42,097 nt of DNA from Symsagittifera roscoffensis (GCF_963678635.1 NW_026971642.1:1-42097), one strand, 5' to 3'. Numbered from the stretch's first letter, positions 12,680 to 23,062 are shown. Numbers and translations are program-made. Notes: generated from the sequence alone by a model not told the origin.

Positions 12680-13215
12680 TAATATATCCTCGAAAAATGA
12701 ATAAAGTTGAATAAAATTAGCAACTTTCTCAACCAAATGGTTTTAACAAGAAAGAAAATCAGAATGTATATGCTATTTAGCCTAGCTAAAATAAAAATCA
12801 TCCAATCCAACCGTGGAGTTTCAAAAATATCAACCGATCAGAATCGAACCTTACTTATATGGAAATTTTTCATCTTTTTTTATTTCAACCAATCAGAATC
12901 GAGCTTCAATGGTCATTGAAATTTCAATAAATTTAAAGTCAACCAATCTATTTCTCATGGATTTTAAAATAATTTTGATATCAAACAATCGAGCGTTCCT
13001 TTAAATGCAATATTTGTGGTAATAACCAATAAGAATGAAGTAACCACAGATTTTAAAGTACTTTGTAGATCAGAACCAAATTATGTTTATGAAACGTCCC
13101 AATCAATCAGTTTTTTTGAATTTTTCAAGATACTAACATAAACAATTGAGATTAAAATGAGATTTGTTGTCTGGTTTATACTATTTTTTCGATATTCAAT
13201 TCAAATTCTGAAATT
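12680..13215 (-). repeat. Inverted fragment: Z-W intergenic/CCAAT array
   Basis: On the minus strand this matches the interval between genes Z and W, and closely matches 25.57-26.11 kb, where the same order occurs (tatcctcgaaaaatgaataa at one end, caaattctgaa at the other). It contains ATCCAATCCAACCG, several AACCAATCAGAA-type CCAAT elements and AACAATCGAGC. The W coding part that should follow is missing; the sequence jumps directly to the distal end of U. The fragment separates two U copies. Confidence 0.8.
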
Positions 13216-14715
13216 TCGGTTGCGCTGATTTCTTAGAAAAAAATTAAGCTCAGCTCCATGGTTTACAATCTGCAAAGCCTTCGGAAGTAGAAAAACGCAA
13301 GGGAATTTCGTTCCATGCTTCTGCAACATTTTTGAGCTTCTAAAGTAACTTTTCTCAAAAAAATTGATTAAGGAAAAAAAATCAGGGTGCAAACTGTAAC
13401 AAATGAATACTTTTGTGAAGTTTTTCAGGCAAAATCTATAGTTCTACGTAACTTTCTAATTTAAAAAAGTTGAAGCTGACCAGAACTAAATTTTTACTGT
13501 GGGTCCAATTGAAAATTTTTTTGTTAAAGCCCATATAATTCAGAGATCACACATCAGTTCCAGTTAAAATTTTAGTTTGTATTGCAAAGTTCAGCAATTT
13601 TGTTATTTTTATCATTAAAAGTCTTCGTAGATCAATTTTTGTTAAACCCAGAATCATGAAGTGTGCTCGAAAGCAAATTTTTGTTTTATGCTTCATGTCT
13701 CACTTCCAAGAATTGTCGGAAATGTGCTTTCTTCATTTCAGTTTTTTCTCAAAAAATCTGAATTTCGTATATAAGTTTACCTAGTATATCAAATGATAGA
13801 AAGTTTTCCAAACATTACGCTTAATGATAGATTTTGTCTCAAGATATAATTCATAAGCTAATTTTTAACAAAATTATCTCTAAACTCCTAGTAAATTGAA
13901 TCGAGTTTGTAGCTCAACTTGATATTTTCTGAGTTTCTACTTCCTGTACAATCTTCCAGCTTTATCCAATTTGAACAAAACCTCACTTGAATTTTGAGTT
14001 GTAGATGAAAAAACGTATAGTTTCATTGAACGTTCATTAATCCGAAGCCGAAAAAAACCAAAAAACTTTTTCTAAAAAACTTTAATTCATTTTCAAAGCT
14101 GATATTGATGTCTCAACTTTGAATTTCTCTATTCAAGTAAATGTTTGGTTGAAAATGTATAATTTTAAGTTGAAGTTTTAGCAAGAATTTTTTTTTATCT
14201 TTTCCAGGTCATTTCAGTTTTTTTTTTCAAAATCGTCAAGAATCATTACAGAAATATAGTTTTGAATAAACCAACCCTCATTATCTGCTTAAAAGTGTAC
14301 TACTCCATGAACACTTTTACACGTACTAAACAAGGAGAACTTTAAAACAGTAACTAAAAAACCTTTCAGGAGTCGATGTTTTATAAATATCTAGTTTTTT
14401 ACAAAAATTCAACAATTACTTAAGCACTCATTAGCATATGTTATTGTTTTTTACTACAAAATTATCGCAACAGAATCTCCCCAAGCTTGCAATCAATGGA
14501 ATTTTTACTGTAGATAAAAGATTTTCGGATCGATTTCCATTGAATTTTTCACAAAAATTTGAACTCGATTGTTGCTGGTTTTATCCTCAGTCAGAACATT
14601 TGAATAGAAAAATGACAGATCAAAATAGTGACGAGAACACTATATTTTTTACTAGAGTTTTTGTAAGTTTTTTGTATAGATTTTTCAGATTCAAAAAAAA
14701 AATAATCAGAGTAAT
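13216..14715 (+). repeat. Repeat family U, distal half plus W-flank segment
   Basis: This is a second copy of the U distal half. The part 13216-14440 parallels 11450-12660 at an offset of about 1.77 kb, with the same tttacaatctgc, gtatataagtttacctagta and cactcattagcatatg landmarks. From 14440 to 14715 it continues into sequence that, in inverted orientation, lies just after the W stop codons (23063-23340, 30590-30830 and 34160-34400), with shared ttgttgctggttttatc and ttcagattc. The natural distal border of U is therefore next to W. Two overlapping frames at 14438-14785 are shadows within this repeat. Confidence 0.75.
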
Positions 14716-14749
14716 TCATTTCTAGTTTTTTTTTAATTAAAAATGTAAT

Positions 14750-16265
14750 TAGTAGATGTTGGAGGTGATCAGGGGGGGGGTGCATGGAGGTGCATTAACA
14801 ATGGATATACATTCTAGAATGTATTAAGATAGGGAATACCGATGGTAAGGTTTTATGGTATGTGTGATTGTAACATAACGGTAAGAAAACCGGTTTTTCG
14901 GTTTTTGTGTTGAAATGTCTAGTTTTTTTCGCAAAAATATCGGCGCGCGTTATCTAAATAGGAATGAATAGTTGTTAATTACTTGAGGATTGTAGAATTA
15001 AGGTTGTATTTTTAGTTTCCGGTGCATGGTAAGTCAATGGTAAGAGTTTTTGGGTAAAAACTTGGAATTTTTTATGAAAACAATTTTCAAAAAGCTTCAA
15101 AACACGATAAGGTTAGTAATTATTTGACCTAATTTAATATATAATAATACTTTCTACCTTTTGAAACAATGCTGAAACCAACAGAAACTTCGAAAAAAAT
15201 TTCCAAAAAGATTTGGTAAAAATAGCAAAATTTTCAAGTTTTTGGAAAAAATATGCAAAATATTATAGTTTGGTTATGTTTTTGTTGTCTCTGATCTATT
15301 TGAAAAAATTTACCTTTATACAGAGTTTGAAATTGAGTTCAAATTGTCTTAAAAACGGTATCATGTTGAGATAATGATACAAAAACGTGAATAAAATTTT
15401 CGATTTTTCCAAAATTTTCAAATACGATGGATTTTAGCGTTATTTGAGCTGGAAAGTTGGCTATATAATGCTCTCAACATTAACAAGAAAACTCTTAACA
15501 TCTGGATCAATAATTAAACTTCTCGTATTTCAGAATTAATTTTGGGAAACTAGTGAAATTCCAGCTTCAAGTTTTTTTTTGGTGATTAACTGATTTTTTA
15601 TCCAATTCAGGATGAAATGAAATAGGATTCTAAAACTCAAATGAACATTAAGAGCGATATTTCACGAATTTTCTAGATCAAACTCCATGATTTAACTCCT
15701 CTTCAGTTTTTTCTCAATTTTTAATCCAATTTTGTACAAAATTACAACTTCTGAGAAAATTTCACGTTAATAATAAAGAATTTCAGATCAATGATGAAAA
15801 ATGAACAGTTAATTGCTAAATTTGAGTATAATTGGGATAATTTTTTTCCTAAAAATTTCTTCGATATTCGCACAAACTCAAAAAAATCTTCTTCATAATT
15901 GATGATTACTTCTGTTGCTTCTGCAACATAATTTTCGCAATTTTCCGAAGAAACGTTCTATGTTCAAAGGTTATTCTTGCCTTCAACTTAATGCATGTTT
16001 TCGCTATTGAACGCAATTTTCAAGAAAATTTAGTCAGAACTGGAGAATTTAGGAGGAAAATAGTACCAATTGAACGAACAATTTGCTGGCGGAGATGAAA
16101 TTCGAACTCATACCGTCTGATTGTTTTTGATAAAAATTGTAAATGTCGTCCTCAAGGTTTACTTGTTCAGTTGCTATCGTAAACTATTAAAGCAAAAATA
16201 CAATTTTCGGGATCAAAAACTATCACTTTTCTTGCAAAATAGTTATTAAATCTTTTTTGGTCTAT
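14750..16265 (+). repeat. Repeat family U, proximal half
   Basis: This copy of the first half of U begins at agtagatgttggaggtgatc and a G run. It shares with 24.4-25.25 kb (inverted) the segments tgtattaagatagggaatac, catggtaagtcaatggtaag and ggtatcatgttgag. It also matches the 9.3-kb copy through acaatttgctggcggagatg (about 16080). It has only one copy of the block that is duplicated at 10.34-11.0 kb. Confidence 0.75.
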
Positions 16266-16345
16266 TGTAGTATATACAACCGGAAGTCTATTGAATTTGG
16301 ATAAATGAGCACAAGATATTCTGACAAATCTGGATTTTGTATTTA
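16265..16345 (-). pseudogene. Fragment of gene Z 3' end
   Basis: Reverse complement of this short stretch matches the end of the Z1 frame at about 22100-22180. Shared landmarks are tgtagtatatacaaccggaa and gacaaatctggattttg. It lies directly against the end of the U copy and is too short to encode anything. It shows that Z sequence was carried along with U in this block too. Confidence 0.7.
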
Positions 16346-17240
16346 TGGTAATGACGTCATTCCTTCAAAAGATCTAGAATTTTCCAGAATAAGTTTCAAC
16401 CAATCAGAACTAAGCAGTTTCTACACATAATTTTGGATCCAAAATATTCATTTTTGAAGCTTGTCAATTAAACAGCATTTGAACTTCCTCGAAATAATCT
16501 ACAAGAGAAAACAAAAATTTTCCGTGTTGTTTCCTTTTTGATGAAATATATGTAGATTCTTACTTTTTTTTACAATTTTTTGGACGTTTATGTTGTTCAA
16601 AACAGAGTTCTTCGACTAAGTAAAGGTCTTTTTAGGGAAACTTATTCAATCAAAGAGTTTATTTTAGATCCACATATTGCGTATCAAAGCTATAAGCTTA
16701 CTGCTGAGTTACACTTGACTAGAAAAGAAATTTTATTTATTCTAGTAAATTTGAAGTTAATAAAAAAAGTCGTACGATAATATTTCAAAGACTCTTTATA
16801 ATCCATATCCAACTCCCAAATTTGTCAAAACGCCCCAGCAAAGTTCTTTATTCCTCCATTTTTTAAAAGACTTTCATATTTCAAAATCTTGCACGTTCAG
16901 GTTTGGTATCAGATTTCCAGAGATTTGCTTTGAAAAATTCATCAACGTGGAGTTATCTTCTCAAATCTACAAAAAAATCAAAGAGCTTGAATATCTGCTC
17001 AAAAATTAGCAGAGTCTCATTGATTACATACCAAAAGTTGAGTTAAATTGATGAGGAGACTTGAAGAGATGCTACTATATTAATTTTTCTTCTTTGTTAC
17101 TTATATCGGCAATATTTCTTTTTACTGCAAACAACTTTTGGTCATGTTTTTTTGCGATTGCTTTTGTGTATAATTTTTTTATTTTTTATTTTAATTTTTT
17201 TATAGGAATTCCATGAAAGAAAACTAAAATCTATTTGGAC
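16346..17240. other. Mostly unassigned; possible decayed exons
   Basis: No copy of this stretch was noticed elsewhere in the window. A 66-codon plus-strand frame (16580-16780, non-ATG start) and a 35-codon frame (16902-17006, rich in E, K, I and L and ended by a TAG) look slightly more protein-like than background. They share no frame and I recognise no family. One CCAAT-type element (caaccaatcagaac) lies near 16400. Confidence 0.35.
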
Positions 17241-17254
17241 ACGACTACAATCCA

Positions 17255-17470
17255 AATAAGGAAAGTCCATTCTGATTGGTTAAACCCACACGATCCAGTT
17301 GAAGGTGCTCCTCTCTCTCAACTGAAAATTGTTTTTTTTTTTTCAACTTAACCACCGTCAACGTTCTCTTTCTTAACTTGTTTTTACTCTGTATCGTTAA
17401 CTCAACTTATTGCTAAAATTGATCTTCACAGTACAAAACAACAACCTTATGTTCTCGGTGGAATTTACAA
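17255..17470 (+). repeat. Truncated duplicate of the gene X promoter
   Basis: This matches about 18195-18415, the region upstream of X1. Shared landmarks are caatccaaataaggaaa, tctgattggttaaaccc, ttaaccaccgtcaac, tatcgttaactcaactta and tgttctcggtggaatt. It ends just after the first codons equivalent to the in-frame ATG upstream of X1 and then diverges, so only regulatory and leader sequence was duplicated. Confidence 0.85.
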
Positions 17471-17479
17471 TTTTTGCGG

Positions 17480-18045
17480 CTCACTTTTTAAAATAATCAA
17501 AGAAAATCTCGCAAATTAGGGAAAATTTCATTAAATACTTTCGCATTTTAAAGAAAACTGAAGAAGGATTTTCTTGCACTGTTAATATTTCAAATAAATG
17601 AAAAGCGTTGTTTTATTTTTAATCATTAAAAAAATCTCTTTTTTGCATGCATTTTGATCAAAAACATTGGAAAAACAATGTATTAGGATAGGGAATAGCA
17701 CTCAAAGTGTCCAATAATGAAAAAATTTTACCATTAATTTAACAAGTTTTTTAACAAAAAACATTTAAAATTTTTGCAAATGCATAAGAAAAAAGGAGTT
17801 AGTTTTTTGCATTTGTTTTCAAAAAAATCACGAAAAACTTGCAACACAAAAAAATTTAAAAAAAACTTTTGCACACTTGTTGAAAAAATCGAAACAGTTT
17901 TTGTATCTTATAAAAAAAGTTTAATTAAATTTTTGCAAACGTGTTGAAAAAATCAAACCAAAATTTGCATCTTGCGAAAAAATTCTGAATCATTTTTGCA
18001 CACGTGTTGAAATTTACATTTTTCTTTATCGGAAAATTCAAGTCC
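17480..18045. repeat. Degenerate A/T-run repeats with TTTTTGCA motif
   Basis: No gene is seen. From about 17755 to 18010 there are loosely tandem segments of ~45-60 bp built on 'tttttgca(c/a)ac(t/g)tgtt-aaaaaaatc'. A and T runs recur at roughly ten-base spacing. Similar DNA lies at 19060-19215, 19430-19720 and 27600-27890. One segment resembling the U start (tgtattaggatagggaatag) is at about 17680. Confidence 0.5.
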
Positions 18046-18049
18046 TTAA

Positions 18050-18400
18050 AATGTTATTCTGATTGGATACGATTACTTGAACAAAAATGAACATTTTGTG
18101 ATTGGAAACGACAATTTGTAAAATCGAGCTTTGTTTCCGGATGAACACGAGTTTTATAAAAGAATTCCATAAAGGGAATCTGAATCTGATTGGACACAAC
18201 TACAATCCAAATAAGGAAAATCCATCTGATTGGTTAAACCCACACATTTCAGTTGAAGGTATTCCTCTTTCTAAGTAAAAAATCATTTCGTTTTCAACTT
18301 AACCACCGTCAACTTTCTCATTCTTAACTTGTTTTTATTCTATATCGTTAACTCAACTTATCGCTCAAATTGATTTTCTCAGTACAAAACAACAACCTTA
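18050..18400 (+). promoter_or_regulatory. Upstream region of X1 with repeated GATTGG elements
   Basis: Four GATTGG (reverse CCAAT) elements occur between 18060 and 18240, in contexts ctgattggatacg, tgtgattggaaac, ctgattggacac and ctgattggttaaacc. GATTGG is the core recognised by NF-Y-type factors. A possible 3' splice site (gattttctcag) ends at about 18382. The region is duplicated at 17.26-17.47 kb. Confidence 0.5.
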
Positions 18401-18477
18401 TGTTCTCGGTGGAATTGTCAGCTGATTTAGTGCAAATCCATTAGCGAGAAACAGTTTGTGGAGTTTTTCTGGCATGA

Positions 18478-18861
18478 ATGGACATTCCAACCCAGGTCTG
18501 TCACATGGTGGAAGTGATGCGCAGGGATTTCAACGAACATCATATAACGCAAGTACCCCCTACAGAGAACCAACTTGGAGAAATGCAAATGATGGAGGAA
18601 GTGGCCGAGCATATGGGAATGAACTACCCCGAGATTCCTGACTCTAGATATGTGGCTCAATCATTCGACGACTTCCTCTTTCCTTGGGAAGAAGGATCTG
18701 TGGACAATCCAATAACCATCATCGAAGAGGATGAGGGGTTCTCTGAACCAAAAACTCCAGTCATCGAACCACCAGTGATGGATGCAAGACCAGCTTTGCG
18801 CTCCATTGAGAACTTGCAAAATTTGGAGAACTCAGCTACTCGACAACTCTTTGATTTGTAA
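18478..18861 (+). CDS. Gene X1: small acidic hypothetical protein
   Basis: This 127-codon frame is the best-preserved gene in the window. I do not recognise the family. The first ~50 residues are charged and helix-prone (VEVMRRDFNEHH, then QLGEMQMMEEVAEHMG). The second half is acidic and proline-rich, with a SFDDFLFPWEEG segment, an IIEEDEGF run and a conserved end (ATRQLFDL). There is no signal peptide or membrane segment. Comparison with X2 at 27 kb supports this frame: many differences fall in third codon positions, for example in the VEVMRRD stretch. The start at 18478 was chosen because an in-frame TGA (18475-18477) directly precedes it. A further in-frame ATG at 18400 begins a leader interrupted by TAG (18442-18444) and that TGA, so the original protein may have been 26 residues longer. 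Whether X1 is still expressed cannot be decided here. Confidence 0.6.
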   Translation: MDIPTQVCHMVEVMRRDFNEHHITQVPPTENQLGEMQMMEEVAEHMGMNYPEIPDSRYVAQSFDDFLFPWEEGSVDNPITIIEEDEGFSEPKTPVIEPPVMDARPALRSIENLQNLENSATRQLFDL

Positions 18862-18959
18862 AACTTAATTGGTTACTGTCTTGTGTTTTGTAGTTTAATT
18901 TCTTTGTTACTAGTAATTTTATTTTAAACAGTTAGGAACAAACAGATTATAGAAAAGTT

Positions 18960-20440
18960 TGTTGAGAAATTTCAAATGTAAAACTTTGTTAAAAATGAAG
19001 CTAATTATGCATCTGGTTAATACTTTTCTAGAATTTTGTTAGAAAGATGACAAAAAAATTAAACCAATTTTTGCAAACATGGTAAAAACCTTACAATAAT
19101 TTTTGCAACATGCAAAAAATTTTTAAAGTTTTTTTGCACACTTGTTAAAAAAATCGAAGAAAATCTTGCAAGTTTTTCGCTTCATTAAAATTTTTCGCTT
19201 TTTAAAGAATACTGAAAGAGGATTTTCTTGCACTGTTAATAATTAAACAAAATGAAAATCTTTGTTTTAATTTTGATCATAAGGAAATTTCTTTTTTGCA
19301 TATATAATGATCTAAATTTTTGGAAAAACAAAGTAATAAGATAGGGAATAGCACCCAAAGTCATCAATGATGAAAACATTTTAGCATTAATTTAACAAGT
19401 TTTTTATAATAAAATTTTGATTTTTTTTTTGCATTTGCGTAAGAAAAAAAATTATATTTTGCATATATTTTCTTTTTTTTTTCAATCATGAAAAATTCCA
19501 TCGTGGAAAAAATTTTCTTACAAAAATTTGCAAATTTCAAAAAAAAATCGCTAAAAACTTTGCTACATGCAAAAATTTTCATAATTTTTCTTGCATACTT
19601 CTTTAAAAAAAACCAAAACATTTCGCATTTGAAGAAACGCTTTATTATATTTTTCGCATTTTAAAGAAAACTGTAACAAGTTTTTCTTGCAATGTTAAAA
19701 ACTAAAGTTTAAGAAATTCTTTGTAATAAGTTTGATTAGATTAAATTTTTATTTTTACACATATCTAAATGAAAAACATCAAAAAAACACTGTTTTAAGA
19801 TACGGAAAAGATATGGAAAGCATCAATACTGATATTTTCTAAACAATAAGAAAAAAGAAGTTGGGTTTTGCAAATGTTTCTATTTCTTCAAATATGGAAA
19901 AAGTTTTGATTGCATCTTGTGATTATAATTTTTTTTGCATCTTGTAAACAAGTAACATAAATTTATTCGTTGAAAAGCATTTGAATTGAAATTTAAATAA
20001 TTTTGCTTAGATTTTTATGAAGAAATCAAAAATTAACAGAAAAAATAACAAGCCCACTTTTTACAGAACCATAACCATCAATAAAACAATCAGTTAATTT
20101 GAGCAAATCAGATTCATATTTCAAACTTTGAATTTTTCGATTTCTGTCTAAAAAATGTTGAGGCAAGAGTTTGCGTAGATGCAAAATTTGATAGGAATTT
20201 AGATAAGGTTTTTAAAACTTTTTCGGAACAAGTCGTTTCCTTGATACGCTTGGTGTTTTTTTCTGCTCCTTTCCATCGTAAATTATGCTGAACTCCGCAA
20301 CTAAGCTTATTGAAGACTTCCCCACTTGATGTGACAATGCTCAATTTCTTGATATATGTATTGATATTTGTCTAATCTCTGAAGACTTTGGCTAAGAGAT
20401 GTTCCAATTAAAATTATATGAAAACTGCCATTTCCCAAAG
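18960..20440. other. Spacer between X1 and Y1, A/T-run repeats
   Basis: No supported gene. At 19060-19215 and 19430-19720 it holds the same degenerate 'tttttgca...cttgtt-aaaaaa' repeats as the X1 upstream flank, with short U-start-like bits (aagatagggaatagcaccc at about 19340). A 76-codon minus-strand frame at 20114-20344 has fairly balanced composition (N-terminal half with SSGEVFNKLSCGVQHNLRW) and could be a coding remnant, but it matches no family I know and is not in module 2. Confidence 0.4.
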
Positions 20441-20787
20441 AACAGAAAGAATCATGAGTAGACACGCAATAATCTTGGGTTACTATGTACTTTTCGTAAT
20501 CTCGTTGAAAACAGAAATAAACAATGATTTACTATTATAATCTGGAAAAAAGCTGGGAAGAGCTTGAAACATAGCAGCTGCCATTGGGAAAAATAATTTT
20601 TTCAGAAAGATGTGGAGTTTTATAGTAGTAGTAACGCCTACGAAGTTTCAAATAGAGAAATCTTTCCATATCTGGTACTACTTCCATATATGGAAACCGC
20701 GATGACTCATACCGCTTACTTCCATTTTCGATTAATCTCGAAATCATTTCTCCTTTTTCTCCTCATCTGATCAGTTTGTTTTTCAAA
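20440..20787 (+). promoter_or_regulatory. Conserved upstream region of Y1
   Basis: Much of this interval is shared with 28.01-28.31 kb upstream of Y2. Landmarks are gagtagacacgcaataa, ataatctgg, aaagctgggaagagcttga, and the leader cttcatctgatcagttt ending just before the ATG. The middle (20600-20740) differs. Conservation up to the ATG suggests a duplicated promoter and leader rather than coding sequence. Confidence 0.55.
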
Positions 20788-21321
20788 ATGTACTCGAGAA
20801 AAGCTGATAATTCCAACTATATTGATTTTTCAAAAAATCAAATAAAAATTGGGAGATTGGGAGACCAAAAATCCTACTAGGGAAAAATATACTTGGAACC
20901 GTGCTTTCAACTTTTAAAAATAAATGATTTGGGACAATTTGAAAATTCTCAACAAGTATATCTCAGTGGAAAAGAAGGAGAAGCAATATCTGCAATACGG
21001 AATAATGTTATTCACAATGCTGAAAACCTTGCCTCGTACCTATATATGAAGCAAAATCTGGCAAAGGATCAACGATGGATCAGGAGCTCGATATCTGTAA
21101 TAGAGTATTTGGAATAGCAACATACAACATGAGGAGGGTGTGTGTCACAATCAAGAAGTACGATGTGAACAAGCGTCCCTACGTTCAGATTAGATTCTTC
21201 ACTGCAAATGAGAATGAAGCAGTGACAAAGTTGCATATGTCAACTATACTCTGAATGAATTCAAAGATCTCTCCCAAAAACTGGGAAATTTTATGTTTGT
21301 TGATAATTGTAAGCCTCAGTA
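20788..21321 (+). pseudogene. Gene Y1 (broken), possible PC4-like C-terminus
   Basis: The start at 20788 begins a frame (MYSRKADNSN...) that is cut by a TAG at 20878-20880, resumes in the same frame (LEPCFQLLKINDLGQFENSQ), then shifts by one base near 21030. The C-terminal part runs from about 21030, with an internal ATG at 21075, to a TGA at 21252-21254 caused by another one-base loss; conserved sequence goes on to about 21321. Comparison with Y2 supports one original protein of about 180-190 residues. Its C-terminal ~60 residues read as alternating strands and a final helix (VCVTIKKYDVNKRPYVQIRF, then a leucine-rich DEL-KELSQ-L segment in Y2). This recalls the PC4/Sub1 single-stranded-DNA-binding fold, but the resemblance is loose. 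The two copies carry different stop codons. Confidence 0.6.
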
Positions 21322-21329
21322 AAGCTTTG

Positions 21330-21700
21330 TGATTTTTTTATGTTTGATAATTGAAATATTATTGGTTCAAAAGTTTTTTTCTCACTGAAGTGTATATTTA
21401 GAGGTATGATATCCGAGGAAAATTCAGACAAAACAAACAGTTACTCCAAATTGACATAATAAAATATGAACCAATTATCAGTTAATTGACAAGTTACTGA
21501 GTAGGAAAATACGGAAGTTTCTTTTTATCCAAATGTTGTTTTATCAGCAAAAACTTAAGTAAATTTGGTCTGACTTGAACAAACTTACAAACAATAATAT
21601 AGTTGAAAACCCTATCTAAACCTTATCAACTTTCTAAAGGGAGGTAAACGTTTTTATGCTGGATGTTATTTCAAAATACTTTAAAAATGATTAATTAATT
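21330..21700. other. Y1-Z1 spacer
   Basis: This is AT-rich sequence after Y1. Parts match 28.85-29.1 kb in module 2 (atattattggttcaaaa, then gttttt-ctcactgaa). The stretch that in Z2 and Z3 could encode an N-terminal part of Z (IGCMNFTKTNQTLIEGKTF) is not recognisable here, so Z1 may have lost its first exon. Confidence 0.45.
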
Positions 21701-21717
21701 CTATTTTTTTAGTTTCT

Positions 21718-22183
21718 TTGTATATTTCAGTAAGAAAAATGTTTCCATCAAAATCGTTTCCAATGTTTGAATTGAACATTTATCAGATTTTAAATTTGAA
21801 CTACTACAAAAAACTACAAGAGTGGTGGACAGATGGCGTTTATGGAGAATGTAATAGTCTCAACTTGTATAGAAACACAGAAAGTTCAAAAAATTTGTTA
21901 AAAAGATGGAAAGTAGATTACAAAAAAGAAGAGTACTGCCAGGTTTATCAACATTGTTTTTATTTAGGAGAGTTAACTCAGTTTGAGTGGTCGATCAGTA
22001 AAAAAACAAAAAAACGGAAGAGCCTATGAAACAAAAAATGGAGATAAGGAACATCAATTCGATTACTGTTTTGACTTTGAGGTGAATTCAAAATCCAGAT
22101 TTGTCAAGATATCTTTTGATTGTTTATCCAAATTGAATAGACTTCCGGTTGTATATACTACAATATACCAAAAAAAACGATAA
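21718..22183 (+). pseudogene. Gene Z1 (frameshifted), weak T-box-like motif
   Basis: Two overlapping frames, 21718-22029 and 21983-22183, together keep about 150 codons. Comparison with Z2-Z4 shows that they were one frame, broken by a one-base shift near 22010. A possible 3' splice site (tatatttcag) ends at 21730, followed by RKMFPSKSFPMFEL; an ATG lies at 21739. The KMFPSKSF segment resembles the RRMFPxLSF strand early in T-box DNA-binding domains. The rest, including a YYKKLQEWW segment, an LLKRWK segment and a final FDFEVNSKSRFVKISF segment, does not follow the T-box pattern closely, so the family is open. T-box genes are numerous and divergent in Caenorhabditis, which makes the idea reasonable but unproven. 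Z1 is followed by a CCAAT-type array and W1. Confidence 0.55.
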
Positions 22184-22369
22184 AAATTTATATTTTGGTA
22201 GTTTCTTTTTCATTGGTTAGGAATAGAAGAAATCAATAAAATTTTGATAGAAATTTCAAAACTTGAATCGAGTATCAAAAAAATAGTATAAATCAGACCA
22301 AAAAACTCATTTGAGCGTCAATTGTAATTTGTTAGTTATGTCAGTAAATATGATTGAATGGGAAGATTC

Positions 22370-22665
22370 ATAAACATTGCTTTGTTCTGATCTATTAAAA
22401 CTACAAAAGTTACATGTGAAGGAATGCTCGATTCTGGTTGGTTGATATCGAAAAAGATTTAAAAAATTTCCTAATAAGTAATGCTCGACTCTGATTAGTT
22501 GATATCAAAAAAGATAGAAAATTCCTTTTAAGAAATGCTCGATTCTGATTGGTTGATAGCAAAACTTTTCAAAATTTCCTGGTTAGATTGGATGATTTCT
22601 TCAACTTGATTAAATTGAATGTTATTCATTCTGATTTTTTCATGTTAAAAACAATTGGTTGAAAA
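22370..22665 (+). promoter_or_regulatory. CCAAT-type array upstream of W1
   Basis: Repeating units of ~55-60 bp carry GATTGG or near variants: gctcgattctggttggttg (about 22423), gctcgactctgattagttg (about 22483), gctcgattctgattggttg (about 22538), then ttagattggatg and acaattggttg. Equivalent rows lie upstream of W2, W3 and W4. The GATTGG core corresponds to a reverse CCAAT box, which suggests NF-Y-type binding; the function is inferred. Confidence 0.6.
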
Positions 22666-22774
22666 CTTTGCTGTTTTTTCTTACTTTTATTCATTTTTTG
22701 AGAACATTCAACACTTCTCATCTAAATATCGGGACATTCTATATCTCCCAATTATTATCAAGTTCTTTCGCGAG

Positions 22775-23062
22775 ATGCCGTCACTGAATAGAACCGAAAA
22801 AATAGCATGTCTTGAAAGTGGCAGAGAATACATTCGCTTACACGCATCAAGACATCGTAGAACATGTTGTGTTTTGAAGTGTTTGAATTGTAAGTTTTAT
22901 ACTTATAGCAGCGAGGAACTCACTAATAATTTCAAGAAGAAGTATTGTCAACACAATGCTAAATTTTGTGTTCAGCAGTCTCCAACCGCACTTCAAAAAA
23001 AGATAAAATTAAGAGTTTTTTTTAAAAACATACAAATTAATATGAATGTTATTTTTTACTGA
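22775..23062 (+). CDS. Gene W1: zinc-finger-like protein, degenerate
   Basis: An intact 95-codon frame starts at ATGCCGTCACTGAAT, a start shared with W2 and, with a two-base insertion, W3. Residues 12-31 form a first finger-like unit (CLESGREYIRLHASRHRR, then TCC); W2 and W3 have CLECG-type sequence there, so W1 has lost one cysteine ligand (C to S). Residues 36-60 form a second unit (KCLNCKFYTYSSEELTNN), where the expected histidines are changed to N and Y, judged against the W4 and W2 copies. A basic C-terminal tail follows. The original protein was probably a nucleic-acid-binding protein with two CxxC-type fingers. The open frame may be translated, but the lost metal ligands suggest decay. 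It sits downstream of a CCAAT array and abuts the inverted U repeat. Confidence 0.5.
   Translation: MPSLNRTEKIACLESGREYIRLHASRHRRTCCVLKCLNCKFYTYSSEELTNNFKKKYCQHNAKFCVQQSPTALQKKIKLRVFFKNIQINMNVIFY

Noticed and set aside
18427-18660. Minus-strand histidine-rich frame over X1
   Set aside because: It is antisense to the frame supported by X1/X2 comparison; a similar antisense frame over X2 is a mirror effect.
18400-23062. Toxin-antidote gene pair
   Set aside because: Nematode selfish pairs were considered because of the linked small genes, but no toxin-like membrane protein or intact pair is visible and most copies are broken.
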